Assembly (NCBI GenBank): GCA_964498395.1
Contig: CAZCHE010000003.1
Coordinates: 310,001-374,000 of the forward strand
DNA from: Parapedobacter sp964498395
Lineage (GTDB): Bacteria > Bacteroidota > Bacteroidia > Sphingobacteriales > Sphingobacteriaceae
Length of the DNA stretch: 64,000 nucleotides
Reading direction: 5' to 3'
This document shows positions 19,723 to 27,687 of this stretch, in pieces; position 1 is the stretch's first letter; each line of letters opens with the position of its first letter. Position numbers and translations under genes: made by a program. The notes beneath the pieces are model-generated. The model saw only the letters and a program-made list of their open reading frames with translations, did no database searches and had not been told where the DNA came from.

Positions 19723-20418
19723 TCACATCAACCCGCCATCCCGAAAACTGTAATAACCGCTATCGGTGAAAATCAAGTGATCATTGACAGGCAAATCGAG
19801 GAGTTTAGCGGCCTCAATCAATTTATTGGTCAATTGGACATCAACCCGGCTAGGTTTTAGCGCTCCCGAAGGGTGGTTATGCGTCAGGATAAGGCTTGTC
19901 GCCCGGTATTCTATCGCAAGCCGGAGTACGAGTTTGATATCTACGGGTGTAAAATCATTGCCTCCTTTGCCAATGAGTTGTTTGCTGATCAACCGGCAAT
20001 TCCCAGCCAAAAACAACACCCAAAATTCCTCATGGGGTAAGTCTTCATAGATATGCTTGATGTATTCATAGACCCGTATGCTGCTACCCAACACGGGGCG
20101 CTCCACTTCTTTTTGTTCTTTCCGCCGTCTACCCAATTCCATTGCCGCTACAATACTGATGGCTTTTGCTTCGCCGATACCCCTATACCTGCACAATTCA
20201 GGAACGGACAAGCGTGCAAGCACATTCAAATCGTGGTCCTGATCGCGCAGTATTCGTCTACAAAGCTCCACTGCCGTCTCATTGCGCGAACCACTTCCAA
20301 TCAGGATGGCGAGTAGCTCGGCATCAGTAAGTGCCCGACGCCCTTGTTCCAGCAGTTTCTCACGTGGGCGATCGGCCTCCGCCCATGCTTTTATGGTTAC
20401 GCTCGATAAACTATCCAT
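19723..20418 (-). CDS. radC: RadC family JAB-domain protein
   Basis: This 231-residue protein has an N-terminal helix-hairpin-helix-like region (about 20-95: REKLLEQGRRALTDAELLAILIGSG, then PELCRYRGIGEAKA) and a C-terminal MPN/JAB domain. The metal motif THNHPSG-x7-D lies at about 178-192. The family was named for repair, but the biochemical role is unsettled. It is divergent from the cyclophilin gene, with its own TATCTTTG promoter at 20461-20454. Confidence 0.93.
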   Translation of the reverse strand: MDSLSSVTIKAWAEADRPREKLLEQGRRALTDAELLAILIGSGSRNETAVELCRRILRDQDHDLNVLARLSVPELCRYRGIGEAKAISIVAAMELGRRRKEQKEVERPVLGSSIRVYEYIKHIYEDLPHEEFWVLFLAGNCRLISKQLIGKGGNDFTPVDIKLVLRLAIEYRATSLILTHNHPSGALKPSRVDVQLTNKLIEAAKLLDLPVNDHLIFTDSGYYSFRDGGLM

Positions 20419-20453
20419 AGGTCATGTAGTTTGTTTGAGGTTGCTATCTACAT

Positions 20454-20461
20454 CAAAGATA
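20454..20461 (-). promoter_or_regulatory. Promoter -7 element of radC (TATCTTTG)
   Basis: Exact consensus on the minus strand, 35 bp upstream of the radC ATG. It is back to back with the ppiB promoter at 20595. Confidence 0.6.
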
Positions 20462-20594
20462 CGGAAATCCTTTTGGGGAAGCAAACACACTGATCTCGAT
20501 ATCGCCACATCCCCCCAATCTTTGGTTTGCATCTTCGATCTCCAGCTGCTCAGACTTTCCGTCACCAGGGCTTTCCAACTTCCCAACTAAACCC

Positions 20595-20602
20595 TATCTT
20601 TG
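20595..20602 (+). promoter_or_regulatory. Promoter -7 element of the cyclophilin gene (TATCTTTG)
   Basis: Exact TAnnTTTG, 23 bp upstream of ATG 20626. Confidence 0.6.
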
Positions 20603-20625
20603 TCGTTCAAACAATTAAGATTTAG

Positions 20626-21063
20626 ATGAGTAAAGCAATCATTAAAACCGAAAAAGGCGACCTGACGGTACAGTTTTATGACGCAGATGCCCCGGAAACC
20701 GTTGCCAATTTTCTAAAGTTGGCCAAGTCAGGTTACTACGATGGGGTGACCTTTCATCGGGTGATTCCAGACTTCGTTATCCAAGGTGGAGATCCTACGG
20801 GTACCGGTGCTGGTGGACCCGGATATTCAATCAAATGTGAATTGGATGGCGATAACCAATACCATGACAGGGGGGTATTATCGATGGCGCATCGCGGACG
20901 CGACACCGGTGGATCTCAATTTTTCATCTGCCATAGCCGCACCAATACCGCACATCTCGACCGCAACCATACTTGTTTTGGGAAAGTTGTGGAAAATGTG
21001 GACGCCATTGACGATATCCGCCAGGGCGACAAGATATTGGGCATCGACATCATCGAAGAATAA
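20626..21063 (+). CDS. ppiB: Peptidyl-prolyl cis-trans isomerase, cyclophilin type
   Basis: This 145-residue single-domain cyclophilin catalyses proline isomerisation. Hallmarks are FHRVIPDFVIQGGDPTGTG (about 45-63), GSQFFICHS (about 102-110) and HTCFGKV (about 122-128). There is no signal peptide, so it should act in the cytoplasm. It has its own promoter and is followed after 36 bp by the DUF5606 gene, probably on one transcript ending at the terminator 21561-21591. Confidence 0.94.
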   Translation: MSKAIIKTEKGDLTVQFYDADAPETVANFLKLAKSGYYDGVTFHRVIPDFVIQGGDPTGTGAGGPGYSIKCELDGDNQYHDRGVLSMAHRGRDTGGSQFFICHSRTNTAHLDRNHTCFGKVVENVDAIDDIRQGDKILGIDIIEE

Positions 21064-21099
21064 CAAATACGACAAGTCTAAAAGATACTGTATCGTTTT

Positions 21100-21525
21100 A
21101 TGAATTTAAAAGCACTTGTATCCGTAACGAGTAAACCCGGGCTGTTCAAGCTGATTGGGCAAAACAAAGGGGGTTTCATATTGGAAAGCCTCGATGCACA
21201 AAAGGTAAAGACCGTGGTTAACCTTGCTACAACCAGAATGGCCACCTTGGAAGATATCACCATCTATGGCGAGGAAGACGAACTGAAGCTAGCTGATATC
21301 CTTCAGCGCATCAAAGAAAAAGGCGACGCTCCTGCCGCTAAATCCGAAGGGAAAGTGCTTCGGGAGTTCTTTCGGGAAGTAGCCCCCGGGCACGATGAAG
21401 AACGTGTATATACCTCAGACATCAAAAAAATCATCAACTGGTATAACATCATTAAGGAATTACCCCTTTTTGATGAAGAACCGGAGTCTTCGGCCGCAAA
21501 CGAACATGCAGAAAGTGCCGAATGA
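21100..21525 (+). CDS. DUF5606 family protein
   Basis: This 141-residue soluble protein starts MNLKALVSVTSKPGLFKLI. The SKPGLFKLIGQNKGGFILESL segment and the later SDIKKIINWYNII segment match DUF5606, a Bacteroidota-restricted family of unknown function. The last 20 residues are acidic and low-complexity. It follows the cyclophilin gene and ends at a strong terminator. Confidence 0.85.
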   Translation: MNLKALVSVTSKPGLFKLIGQNKGGFILESLDAQKVKTVVNLATTRMATLEDITIYGEEDELKLADILQRIKEKGDAPAAKSEGKVLREFFREVAPGHDEERVYTSDIKKIINWYNIIKELPLFDEEPESSAANEHAESAE

Positions 21526-21560
21526 CGCACTGGTCAACAGGAGGCAACCGATCAAACGAC

Positions 21561-21591
21561 AGCCCTGTCAAATACTGACGGGGCTTTTTTT
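21561..21591 (+). terminator. Rho-independent terminator after the DUF5606 gene
   Basis: AGCCCTGTCA and TGACGGGGCT form a 10-bp stem (one T-G pair) around AATAC, followed by T7. Confidence 0.85.
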
Positions 21592-21592
21592 A

Positions 21593-21715
21593 TCAGAACA
21601 AGAAGATAATGGCAGCAGCTATTGCAATACCGATCACAATCATGATCCAAAAAAGTCTGCCTTCGCTTTGTGTATCAGCGCCCTTGTAGTTGTATTTTCT
21701 TTTGTATTGAAGCAT
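21593..21715 (-). CDS. 40-residue single-pass membrane peptide
   Basis: Translation from ATG 21715 gives a basic hydrophilic head (MLQYKRKYNYKGADTQ) and one hydrophobic helix (about 23-40: FWIMIVIGIAIAAAIIFLF), then TGA at 21595-21593. Charge layout (positive inside, helix, immediate stop) is that of a small inner-membrane protein. Its stop lies just beside the terminator of the convergent DUF5606 gene. No family is recognised. Confidence 0.6.
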   Translation of the reverse strand: MLQYKRKYNYKGADTQSEGRLFWIMIVIGIAIAAAIIFLF

Positions 21716-21818
21716 AATGATAAAAGGTTAACAATTACCTACTATTAATGTTTTGATGATAAAAATAACACTTTTCCATAACATGTGGTGATCTCGCTCA
21801 CATCAAATAAATCTAAAA

Positions 21819-22292
21819 TCACTCATGATGATAGGGTTCTCCTTTGAGGATACTAAATGCCCGGTATAACTGCTCAACGAAAAACAACCTAACCATCTGG
21901 TGGGAAAAGGTCATTTTAGACAGGGAAATCCGGCCGTTGGCCCGTTGGTACACCACTTCATCGAATCCATAAGGGCCACCCACGACGAACACCACCTGCT
22001 GCACACTCCCCACCATGAACTTATTGAGGTAGTTAGCAAATTCGACTGAGCGAAACTCCTTGCCGCGCTCATCCAACAGCACCACATGGTCGGTTGCCGA
22101 CAGCTGCTTCATGATCAAAGCCGCCTCCTTGGCCTTTTGCTGGTCGGCACGCAGATGCTTGCTGTTTTTAACATCTGGAATGACCACTATACTGAAATTG
22201 ATGTAGTGTTTCAGCCGAAGCTGAAACCGTTCAATAGCAGCGGCGAGATGCCCATCGTCTGTTTTCCCAATGCACAATAGTGTTACCCTCAT
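21819..22292 (-). CDS. rlmH: 23S rRNA pseudouridine1915 N3-methyltransferase
   Basis: This 157-residue SPOUT-class enzyme uses S-adenosylmethionine to methylate pseudouridine 1915 of 23S rRNA. It starts MRVTLLCIGKT at 22292; four extra upstream codons are not needed. The knot motifs VVLLDERGKEFRS, FVVGGPYGFDE and LSKMTFSHQMVRLFFVEQLYRA and the C-terminal YHHE match the family and its usual length. Confidence 0.96.
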   Translation of the reverse strand: MRVTLLCIGKTDDGHLAAAIERFQLRLKHYINFSIVVIPDVKNSKHLRADQQKAKEAALIMKQLSATDHVVLLDERGKEFRSVEFANYLNKFMVGSVQQVVFVVGGPYGFDEVVYQRANGRISLSKMTFSHQMVRLFFVEQLYRAFSILKGEPYHHE

Positions 22293-22400
22293 ACTGCAAA
22301 TCAAGTAAAAAATACGTTCCCGAAGAAACCGTGGGATCGTTTTGGCACTTGTTTTGCGTTTTTTGCTAATTTCACAGGAATATTTTTAATTACAATCATT

Positions 22401-23288
22401 ATGAAAAAACTACTATTTAGCCTCTTGGTAGCCTCCTTTCTATATTCAGGCGTCAACGCACAGGAAGGCTCATCAGACACAACCTGGACGATTTCGGGTG
22501 AAAACACCTTGCTGATCAACCAAAGTTCATTTTCCAATTGGGCCGCAGGGGGTATCAATTCATTTGCTGCTACCGCGATTTTCAATTATGACTTCAACTA
22601 CAAGAAGGACAAATGGAGCTGGGATAATAAAGTCATTGCCGCTTACGGATTGACCAAGCAGAAAAACATCGGCTGGCGGAAAAACGACGACCGGGTGGTG
22701 TTAAACAGTTTATTGGGTTATGAGGCTTCACAACGTTGGTTGTATACATTCTATATGAATTTCAACACGCAGTTTGCCGACGGTTTCCAATATGACGCCG
22801 ACAATAACAGCACCCTGATATCGGCGTCTTTTGCACCGGCATACTGGAGCTTCGGTCCGGGTTTCGCTTATAAGGAATCGGACAATTTCCGCTTCAACCT
22901 TTCCCCTGCCGCTGCCCGGTTTATCTTTGTGACCAATGAGCAGCTATCCAGCATCGGCGCTTTTGGCGTAGACCCCGGAGCAAAGTCGCGGTTTGAGTTC
23001 GGTGCATCGTTCGATGCGTACTACAAAGTTGACTTGATGGAAAATATCAGTGTAGAAAACATCCTCAAATTGTATTCGAATTACCTCGAAGACCCACAGA
23101 ATGTAGACGTAGACTACACACTTAACCTATTCATGAAAGTCAATGACTACATCACGGTAAATGGCGGTGTGCAATTGCTATATGATGATAACACGTTGAT
23201 CCCCCGCGAAGGCGTTGCCAATGATCCCGGACGGCCGGCATTGCAGGTCAGGCAAGTACTGGGCGTGGGCCTCACGTATAAATTCTAA
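22401..23288 (+). CDS. DUF3078 outer-membrane-like protein
   Basis: This 295-residue protein has a cleavable signal peptide (MKKLLFSLLVASFLYSGVNA, cut before QEG). The mature part carries the NQSSFSNWAAGGINSFA signature of DUF3078 and alternating aromatic strands ending in GVGLTYKF, a terminal phenylalanine pattern of outer-membrane barrels. Function is unknown. It is divergent from rlmH and ends at a strong bidirectional terminator. Confidence 0.85.
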   Translation: MKKLLFSLLVASFLYSGVNAQEGSSDTTWTISGENTLLINQSSFSNWAAGGINSFAATAIFNYDFNYKKDKWSWDNKVIAAYGLTKQKNIGWRKNDDRVVLNSLLGYEASQRWLYTFYMNFNTQFADGFQYDADNNSTLISASFAPAYWSFGPGFAYKESDNFRFNLSPAAARFIFVTNEQLSSIGAFGVDPGAKSRFEFGASFDAYYKVDLMENISVENILKLYSNYLEDPQNVDVDYTLNLFMKVNDYITVNGGVQLLYDDNTLIPREGVANDPGRPALQVRQVLGVGLTYKF

Positions 23289-23310
23289 CCCGGAAACAAC
23301 AGGGTGAAAT

Positions 23311-23346
23311 AAAAAGGGGTGGAATTGCTTTCCACCCCTTTTTTTA
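23311..23346. terminator. Bidirectional terminator between the DUF3078 gene and ftsB
   Basis: AAAAAGGGGTGGAA and TTCCACCCCTTTTTTT form a perfect stem around TTGCT. It serves converging transcripts. Confidence 0.88.
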
Positions 23347-23367
23347 TCCAGAAAAGATTACTGTAGA

Positions 23368-23670
23368 TTATTTAGCCTTTTCCTCTTGCTCAATGATGAT
23401 GAAAACATCTTCATTTTCCTTTTTCATTTTGTATTTCTCCCGGGCTACGCGCTGCAATTCCTGAGGGTTATTATTCAGGTCGTGGATGGTCTTGTGTACG
23501 CGTTCGATTTCAGCAGTATAAAAGGCTTGTTCTGTTTTCAGTCCTTTTAACTGGCTGTAATAGCTATACTGCGTGGTAACATCGTGCCGGTCAAAGAACA
23601 GCATCCATACCGAAAACGCGGCACCTGCAATGAAATATTTGTTTTTGATAAGGGCTAGCAACCGATCCAT
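23368..23670 (-). CDS. Septum formation initiator FtsB/DivIC family
   Basis: This 100-residue bitopic protein has an N-terminal transmembrane helix (about 10-28: YFIAGAAFSVWMLFF), a periplasmic coiled coil and the end ELQRVAREKYKMKKENEDVFII, typical of DivIC/FtsB. It should join the FtsQ-FtsL division complex. The start at 23670 is favoured because a TACATTTG promoter lies at 23682-23675, so the message may be leaderless. It is downstream of eno on the same strand. Confidence 0.88.
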   Translation of the reverse strand: MDRLLALIKNKYFIAGAAFSVWMLFFDRHDVTTQYSYYSQLKGLKTEQAFYTAEIERVHKTIHDLNNNPQELQRVAREKYKMKKENEDVFIIIEQEEKAK

Positions 23671-23674
23671 ACTA

Positions 23675-23682
23675 CAAATGTA
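23675..23682 (-). promoter_or_regulatory. Promoter -7 element of ftsB/divIC (TACATTTG)
   Basis: Exact TAnnTTTG ending 4 bp from the ATG at 23670, which implies a leaderless or nearly leaderless transcript and rules out the upstream in-frame start. Confidence 0.55.
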
Positions 23683-23756
23683 ATGCAAATTAATTGAAAA
23701 CCACAAGTTTTAAATAACGACAGCCTCTTCGCGTGCTGTCGTTATTCATGCAATTA

Positions 23757-25049
23757 CTATTTTGCAAACTTGAAGTTCTTGCCCAAGAACTTCGCGTTAT
23801 CGCCCAATTCCTCTTCGATACGGAGTAACTGGTTATACTTAGCGATCCGATCAGAACGCGATGCCGAACCGGTTTTGATCTGCCCGCAATTCAGTGCCAC
23901 CGCCAGGTCAGCGATCGTGTAATCCTCGGTTTCACCACTCCGGTGGCTCATGACCGATGTATAACCATTCGTTTGTGCTAACGACACGGCATTGATGGTT
24001 TCGGTCAACGATCCGATTTGGTTAACTTTCACCAATATGGAATTTGCCGTATGCGTATCAATCCCTTGCTGCAAGCGCTTGGTGTTGGTCACAAACAGGT
24101 CATCCCCCACCAGCTGCACACGTGCACCAATCTTATCGGTCAATATTTTCCAACCCGCCCAATCGTCTTCTGCCATGCCATCTTCGATGGAAATAATGGG
24201 GTATTTAGCAGTCAGCTCAGCCAAGTAAGCGGCTTGCTCCTCACTGCTCCGGATGGCCCCTTTATCACCCTCGAATTTGGTGTAATCGTATTTGCCGTCT
24301 TTGTAAAATTCAGATGAAGCACAATCCAATGCCAAATAGATGTCAGACCCAGCCGTGTAGCCAGCCGTTTCAATCGCTTTCAATACGGTTTCGATCGCAT
24401 CTTCGGTACCATCAAATGTAGGTGCAAAACCACCTTCATCGCCCACTGCCGTAGACAATCCCCTATCATGGAGAATCTTTTTCAGGTTATGGAACACTTC
24501 AGTTCCCCAACGCAATGCTTCCGAAAATGACGGTGCACCGACGGGCATGATCATAAATTCCTGAAACGCAATGGGTGCATCCGAGTGCGATCCGCCATTG
24601 ATGATATTCATCATCGGAATGGGAAGGGTATTGGCATTTACGCCACCGATATAACGGTATAGTGGCTGACGGCTTTCCTGTGCTGCCGCTTTGGCAACGG
24701 CCAATGACACGCCCAAAATAGCGTTTGCCCCCAAATTACCTTTGTTTTCCGTGCCGTCCAGCTCGATCATCACCTTGTCAATCGCATTTTGCTCAAAAAC
24801 ATCGATCCCTTCCAACGCCTGTGCGATTTTGGTATTGACATTTTCTACAGCCTTCGAAACGCCCTTTCCTAAGTATTTAGCCTTGTCACCATCCCTCAAT
24901 TCAACGGCCTCGTGAATACCCGTAGAGGCTCCAGAAGGAACCGCGGCGCGGCCCACAAAGCCATTTTCCGTTGTTACATCTACCTCAATGGTAGGATTAC
25001 CGCGCGAATCCAATATTTGCCGCGCATGTACGTCGATGATCAAACTCAT
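23757..25049 (-). CDS. eno: Enolase
   Basis: This 430-residue glycolytic enzyme interconverts 2-phosphoglycerate and phosphoenolpyruvate. The metal and catalytic motifs are intact: SGASTGIHEAVELRDGD, GDEGGFAPTF, SIEDGMAEDDW, ILVKVNQIG and MSHRSGETED. Length is normal. Its promoter at 25130-25161 overlaps a perfect 15-bp inverted repeat, so regulation is likely. Confidence 0.98.
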   Translation of the reverse strand: MSLIIDVHARQILDSRGNPTIEVDVTTENGFVGRAAVPSGASTGIHEAVELRDGDKAKYLGKGVSKAVENVNTKIAQALEGIDVFEQNAIDKVMIELDGTENKGNLGANAILGVSLAVAKAAAQESRQPLYRYIGGVNANTLPIPMMNIINGGSHSDAPIAFQEFMIMPVGAPSFSEALRWGTEVFHNLKKILHDRGLSTAVGDEGGFAPTFDGTEDAIETVLKAIETAGYTAGSDIYLALDCASSEFYKDGKYDYTKFEGDKGAIRSSEEQAAYLAELTAKYPIISIEDGMAEDDWAGWKILTDKIGARVQLVGDDLFVTNTKRLQQGIDTHTANSILVKVNQIGSLTETINAVSLAQTNGYTSVMSHRSGETEDYTIADLAVALNCGQIKTGSASRSDRIAKYNQLLRIEEELGDNAKFLGKNFKFAK

Positions 25050-25094
25050 GTATATTCTATTTTTTGGTTATCGTTTAATTAGCAGCTTAAAAAG

Positions 25095-25117
25095 GATAGT
25101 GTGAAATTTACACTATC
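25095..25117 (-). promoter_or_regulatory. Inverted repeat in the eno leader
   Basis: GATAGTGT and ACACTATC form a perfect 8-bp stem around 7 nt, just downstream of the predicted eno transcription start. It could be an operator or an mRNA-stabilising hairpin. Confidence 0.5.
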
Positions 25118-25129
25118 GAATGTATCTGC

Positions 25130-25161
25130 CAAACTTAGATAAAGTTGCTTTTATATGCAAA
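25130..25161 (-). promoter_or_regulatory. eno promoter (TTTG-N20-TAAGTTTG)
   Basis: The -33 TTTG (25161-25158) and -7 TAAGTTTG (25137-25130) have a 20-bp spacer on the minus strand. This is the best full promoter match in the window. Confidence 0.7.
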
Positions 25162-25194
25162 TATAATCGCATCAAATAAAAAAGCAACTTTATC
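25138..25194. promoter_or_regulatory. 15-bp perfect inverted repeat across the eno promoter
   Basis: GATAAAGTTGCTTTT (25138-25152) and AAAAGCAACTTTATC (25180-25194) are separated by 27 bp. The left arm fills the promoter spacer, and the -33 element lies in the loop. It is a candidate operator. Confidence 0.5.
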
Positions 25195-25288
25195 GATCTC
25201 TCCTCTGCCGCTAAAAGATAATTTTTACAGAGGAAATATACTTATTTTAATTGATAATTGACAATCAAAAATCATCAACTATCCTTTG

Positions 25289-26389
25289 TCAATTTTCCAT
25301 TAACTGGACGAAATCATCAAACAGGTACCGCGAATCGTGCGGACCCGGTGACGACTCTGGATGGTATTGCACCGAAAACGCGTTCTTGCCTTTTACCCGA
25401 ATGCCTTCGATGGATTTGTCATTCAGATTCACGTGGGTGATCTCCAGCTTATCCGATTGCTCGATATCCTCGGCGACCACGCCAAATCCGTGGTTCTGGC
25501 TGGTGATCTCGCACCGGTTGATCATGATGTTCTTTACCGGATGATTGATGCCCCGATGCCCATTAAACATCTTGCTGGTACGTATACCGTTGGCCAGGGC
25601 GAGCAACTGGTGCCCGAGGCATATCCCGAACAAGGGTTTATCGGCCGCCAGGATATCCTTCACGGTTTGGATGGCATAATCCATTGCAGCAGGATCCCCC
25701 GGTCCATTTGAAATGAAATAGCCGTCGGGTGCCCACGCTTCCATCTCCGAAAAGGTGGTTTTGGCTGGAAACACCTTGGCATATACTTTACGCGCATCGA
25801 AATTACGGAGGATATTTTTCTTGATACCCAAATCCAGCACCGCTACGCGCAATGGTGCATCTTCGTTACCATAATAATACGGCTTATCCGTAGTGACTGC
25901 CGATGAAAGTTCCAAACCAGCCATGGATGGCACTTTCTCCAGCTGTTTTTTCAGCTCATCCAAATCCAATGTTTCGGATGATATGATGGCATTCATGGCT
26001 CCCTTGTTACGAATATGCCTGACCAGTGAACGGGTATCGATATCGGATATCCCCACCAGGTTGCCGTCTTCAAAATAAGTTTGGATAGACGAGTCAGCCA
26101 TTTTTCGACTGAAATTTATGCTGTAGTTTTTACACACTAACCCCGCAATCTGTATCTTCTGCGATTCGGATTCCGCTTCGGCTATCCCGTAGTTGCCGAT
26201 GTGGGCATTGGTGGTCACCATAATCTGCCCGTAGTAGGACGGATCCGTGAAAATCTCCTGATAACCGGTAGTACCGGTATTGAAACAAATCTCACCTGTA
26301 GTGGTGCCGATTTTCCCGGCAGCCTTACCGTGGTAGACGGTGCCGTCTTCTAGTAACAAGATTGCTGGCAGCTTGCTGTAATTAGTCAT
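25289..26389 (-). CDS. carA: Carbamoyl-phosphate synthase small subunit
   Basis: This 366-residue subunit releases ammonia from glutamine for carbamoyl phosphate made with CarB (pyrimidines and arginine). The N-terminal CPSase_sm domain (LLLEDGTVYHGKA to SLVRHIR) precedes a class I glutaminase with nucleophile motif GICLGHQLLALA and histidine in YHPESSPGPHD. carB is not adjacent. A promoter at 26558 and a terminator hairpin at 26444 lie in its 5' region, suggesting attenuation. Confidence 0.97.
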   Translation of the reverse strand: MTNYSKLPAILLLEDGTVYHGKAAGKIGTTTGEICFNTGTTGYQEIFTDPSYYGQIMVTTNAHIGNYGIAEAESESQKIQIAGLVCKNYSINFSRKMADSSIQTYFEDGNLVGISDIDTRSLVRHIRNKGAMNAIISSETLDLDELKKQLEKVPSMAGLELSSAVTTDKPYYYGNEDAPLRVAVLDLGIKKNILRNFDARKVYAKVFPAKTTFSEMEAWAPDGYFISNGPGDPAAMDYAIQTVKDILAADKPLFGICLGHQLLALANGIRTSKMFNGHRGINHPVKNIMINRCEITSQNHGFGVVAEDIEQSDKLEITHVNLNDKSIEGIRVKGKNAFSVQYHPESSPGPHDSRYLFDDFVQLMEN

Positions 26390-26443
26390 TCGTTATGCGA
26401 TATCTGATGGTTTGTATTTGTAGTACCCTACGTTCATCTCCAT

Positions 26444-26463
26444 AAAAAAAGCCCTCAACGGGC
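26444..26463 (-). terminator. Terminator-like hairpin in the carA leader
   Basis: On the minus strand GCCC-GTTGA-GGGC is followed by T7, 55 bp before the carA ATG and downstream of its promoter. It could be an attenuator. Another GCCC about 45 nt upstream could pair with the GGGC arm instead. Confidence 0.6.
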
Positions 26464-26557
26464 CGAAAAATGTATCGAAAATGGGAAACGTTCCAGAAAG
26501 GTTTCCGGGCTTCGGGGATTTCGTCATGAAGCAAGGTACTCCAATTTTCACGAGGGA

Positions 26558-26565
26558 CAAAGGTA
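26558..26565 (-). promoter_or_regulatory. carA promoter -7 element (TACCTTTG)
   Basis: Exact TAnnTTTG with TTTT 20 bp further upstream. Predicted leader is about 160 nt. Confidence 0.6.
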
Positions 26566-26683
26566 GGGATTTATGGATGATTTCTAAAATTTTTTTTGAT
26601 TCAGCCTAGGCACCAGCGATAAGCCCATGCCATTCTCCAGCAATCACCACGCTCGTAAACCTAGGCAACCTCGCGAAACAAAC

Positions 26684-26730
26684 ATGAATGAAATGAACAA
26701 TCGTGGTTACCACCTAATCAGTTGATTTAT
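26684..26730 (+). promoter_or_regulatory. ATGAA-type motif and promoter-like region of the secreted cluster
   Basis: ATGAATGAAATGAACAA (26684-26700) differs at two positions from the copy upstream of the giant adhesin. It is followed after 22 bp, ending in TCAGT, by TGATTTAT in the place where the adhesin has TATCTTTG. Confidence 0.4.
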
Positions 26731-26801
26731 GTCTAAATTAATACGGTTGAAACACCTTGCCGCTCAAGATACCATATATCCTGAAGCAGCACGGTTGAAC
26801 A

Positions 26802-27674
26802 ATGGCCTATGAATTAGATATGTACCCGACTAACCGACATCCCCTTTTGTCCGCCATACGATTGGCTGCCTTATTTGCATGGCTCCTGTTGGGCGCGGTG
26901 TATCAGGGATATGGGCAACGGGTGTATGCAAATAGCGATATAATAAGTGGCACCTATACCCTTTTAGGCAACGGCGTCCAAAATAGGGGTAATGCAATTG
27001 GAAATAATCACAACACATCCTCAAACATTATCGTGAGCGTAACTGGCTCCGCTTGGCAAACATTACGCTTTACAGGGTCAATTACGCCAACTAGCAAATC
27101 GCCCGTAACGATAAAGTTTCAAGCACCTACTGGGCTGTTGAATTTATTAGGCGGACTACGCATCCAACGAACTAATGGCGCTGGGCCTACATTAGTTGGA
27201 AATGTATACACAGATGATCAATTATTAGAACTACTATCGTTACTAAGCGGAACAATATATGAATTCCAATTACCCGCAGGAAACGATGCTTTTGATGGAA
27301 TTCGCGTATTCATGAATAGTACATTGGGGTTACTCACTACCGTAAATTACTATTATGCTTTTTTCATAGTACCTCCTCAATTGACTTCATCATCAAGTCA
27401 TATATGCGAAGGTGAACTGCCAATTTTCAATTTGGCACATCTAGAGCCTGGATACAAATACAGGGTATACACTACCGAAACCAATGGTACGCACATTGCC
27501 GAAAGCTCTTCATCACAAATAACGTTGCCAGTACCTGAGAGTACAGGCATTTTTACCTATTGGGTGGAAGCAGTAGATAGTGACACCTACATTTCAGCGA
27601 GAACTCCTGTAACCGTGACCGTACATCCAAAACCCGGAAAACCAAACATGATCATTAATACAATCGCAAATTAA
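26802..27674 (+). CDS. Secreted beta-rich protein, relative of the giant adhesin modules
   Basis: This 290-residue protein has a long N-terminus and signal segment (LAALFAWLLLGAVYQGYGQ, cut near residue 39). The segment about 75-130 (WQTLRFTGSITPTSK, then LLNLLGGLRIQRTNG) resembles one module of the giant adhesin (YQTLKWGTTITAG, then ALGSLRIVAVDASG). The second half is Ig-like and ends in PKPGKP-MIINTIAN, close to the end of the next gene. No C-terminal sorting domain is visible, so it may act with the CHU_C protein two genes downstream. Function is not known. Confidence 0.72.
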   Translation: MAYELDMYPTNRHPLLSAIRLAALFAWLLLGAVYQGYGQRVYANSDIISGTYTLLGNGVQNRGNAIGNNHNTSSNIIVSVTGSAWQTLRFTGSITPTSKSPVTIKFQAPTGLLNLLGGLRIQRTNGAGPTLVGNVYTDDQLLELLSLLSGTIYEFQLPAGNDAFDGIRVFMNSTLGLLTTVNYYYAFFIVPPQLTSSSSHICEGELPIFNLAHLEPGYKYRVYTTETNGTHIAESSSSQITLPVPESTGIFTYWVEAVDSDTYISARTPVTVTVHPKPGKPNMIINTIAN

Positions 27675-27687
27675 AAACCAAACAAAT

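Larger units (their letters stand above)
26390..26801. other. 412-bp divergent gap between carA and the secreted cluster
   Basis: It holds the carA leader with its terminator-like hairpin and promoter (26444-26565) and, towards the plus-strand cluster, the ATGAA-type motif (26684-26700). I see no gene. Confidence 0.7.
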
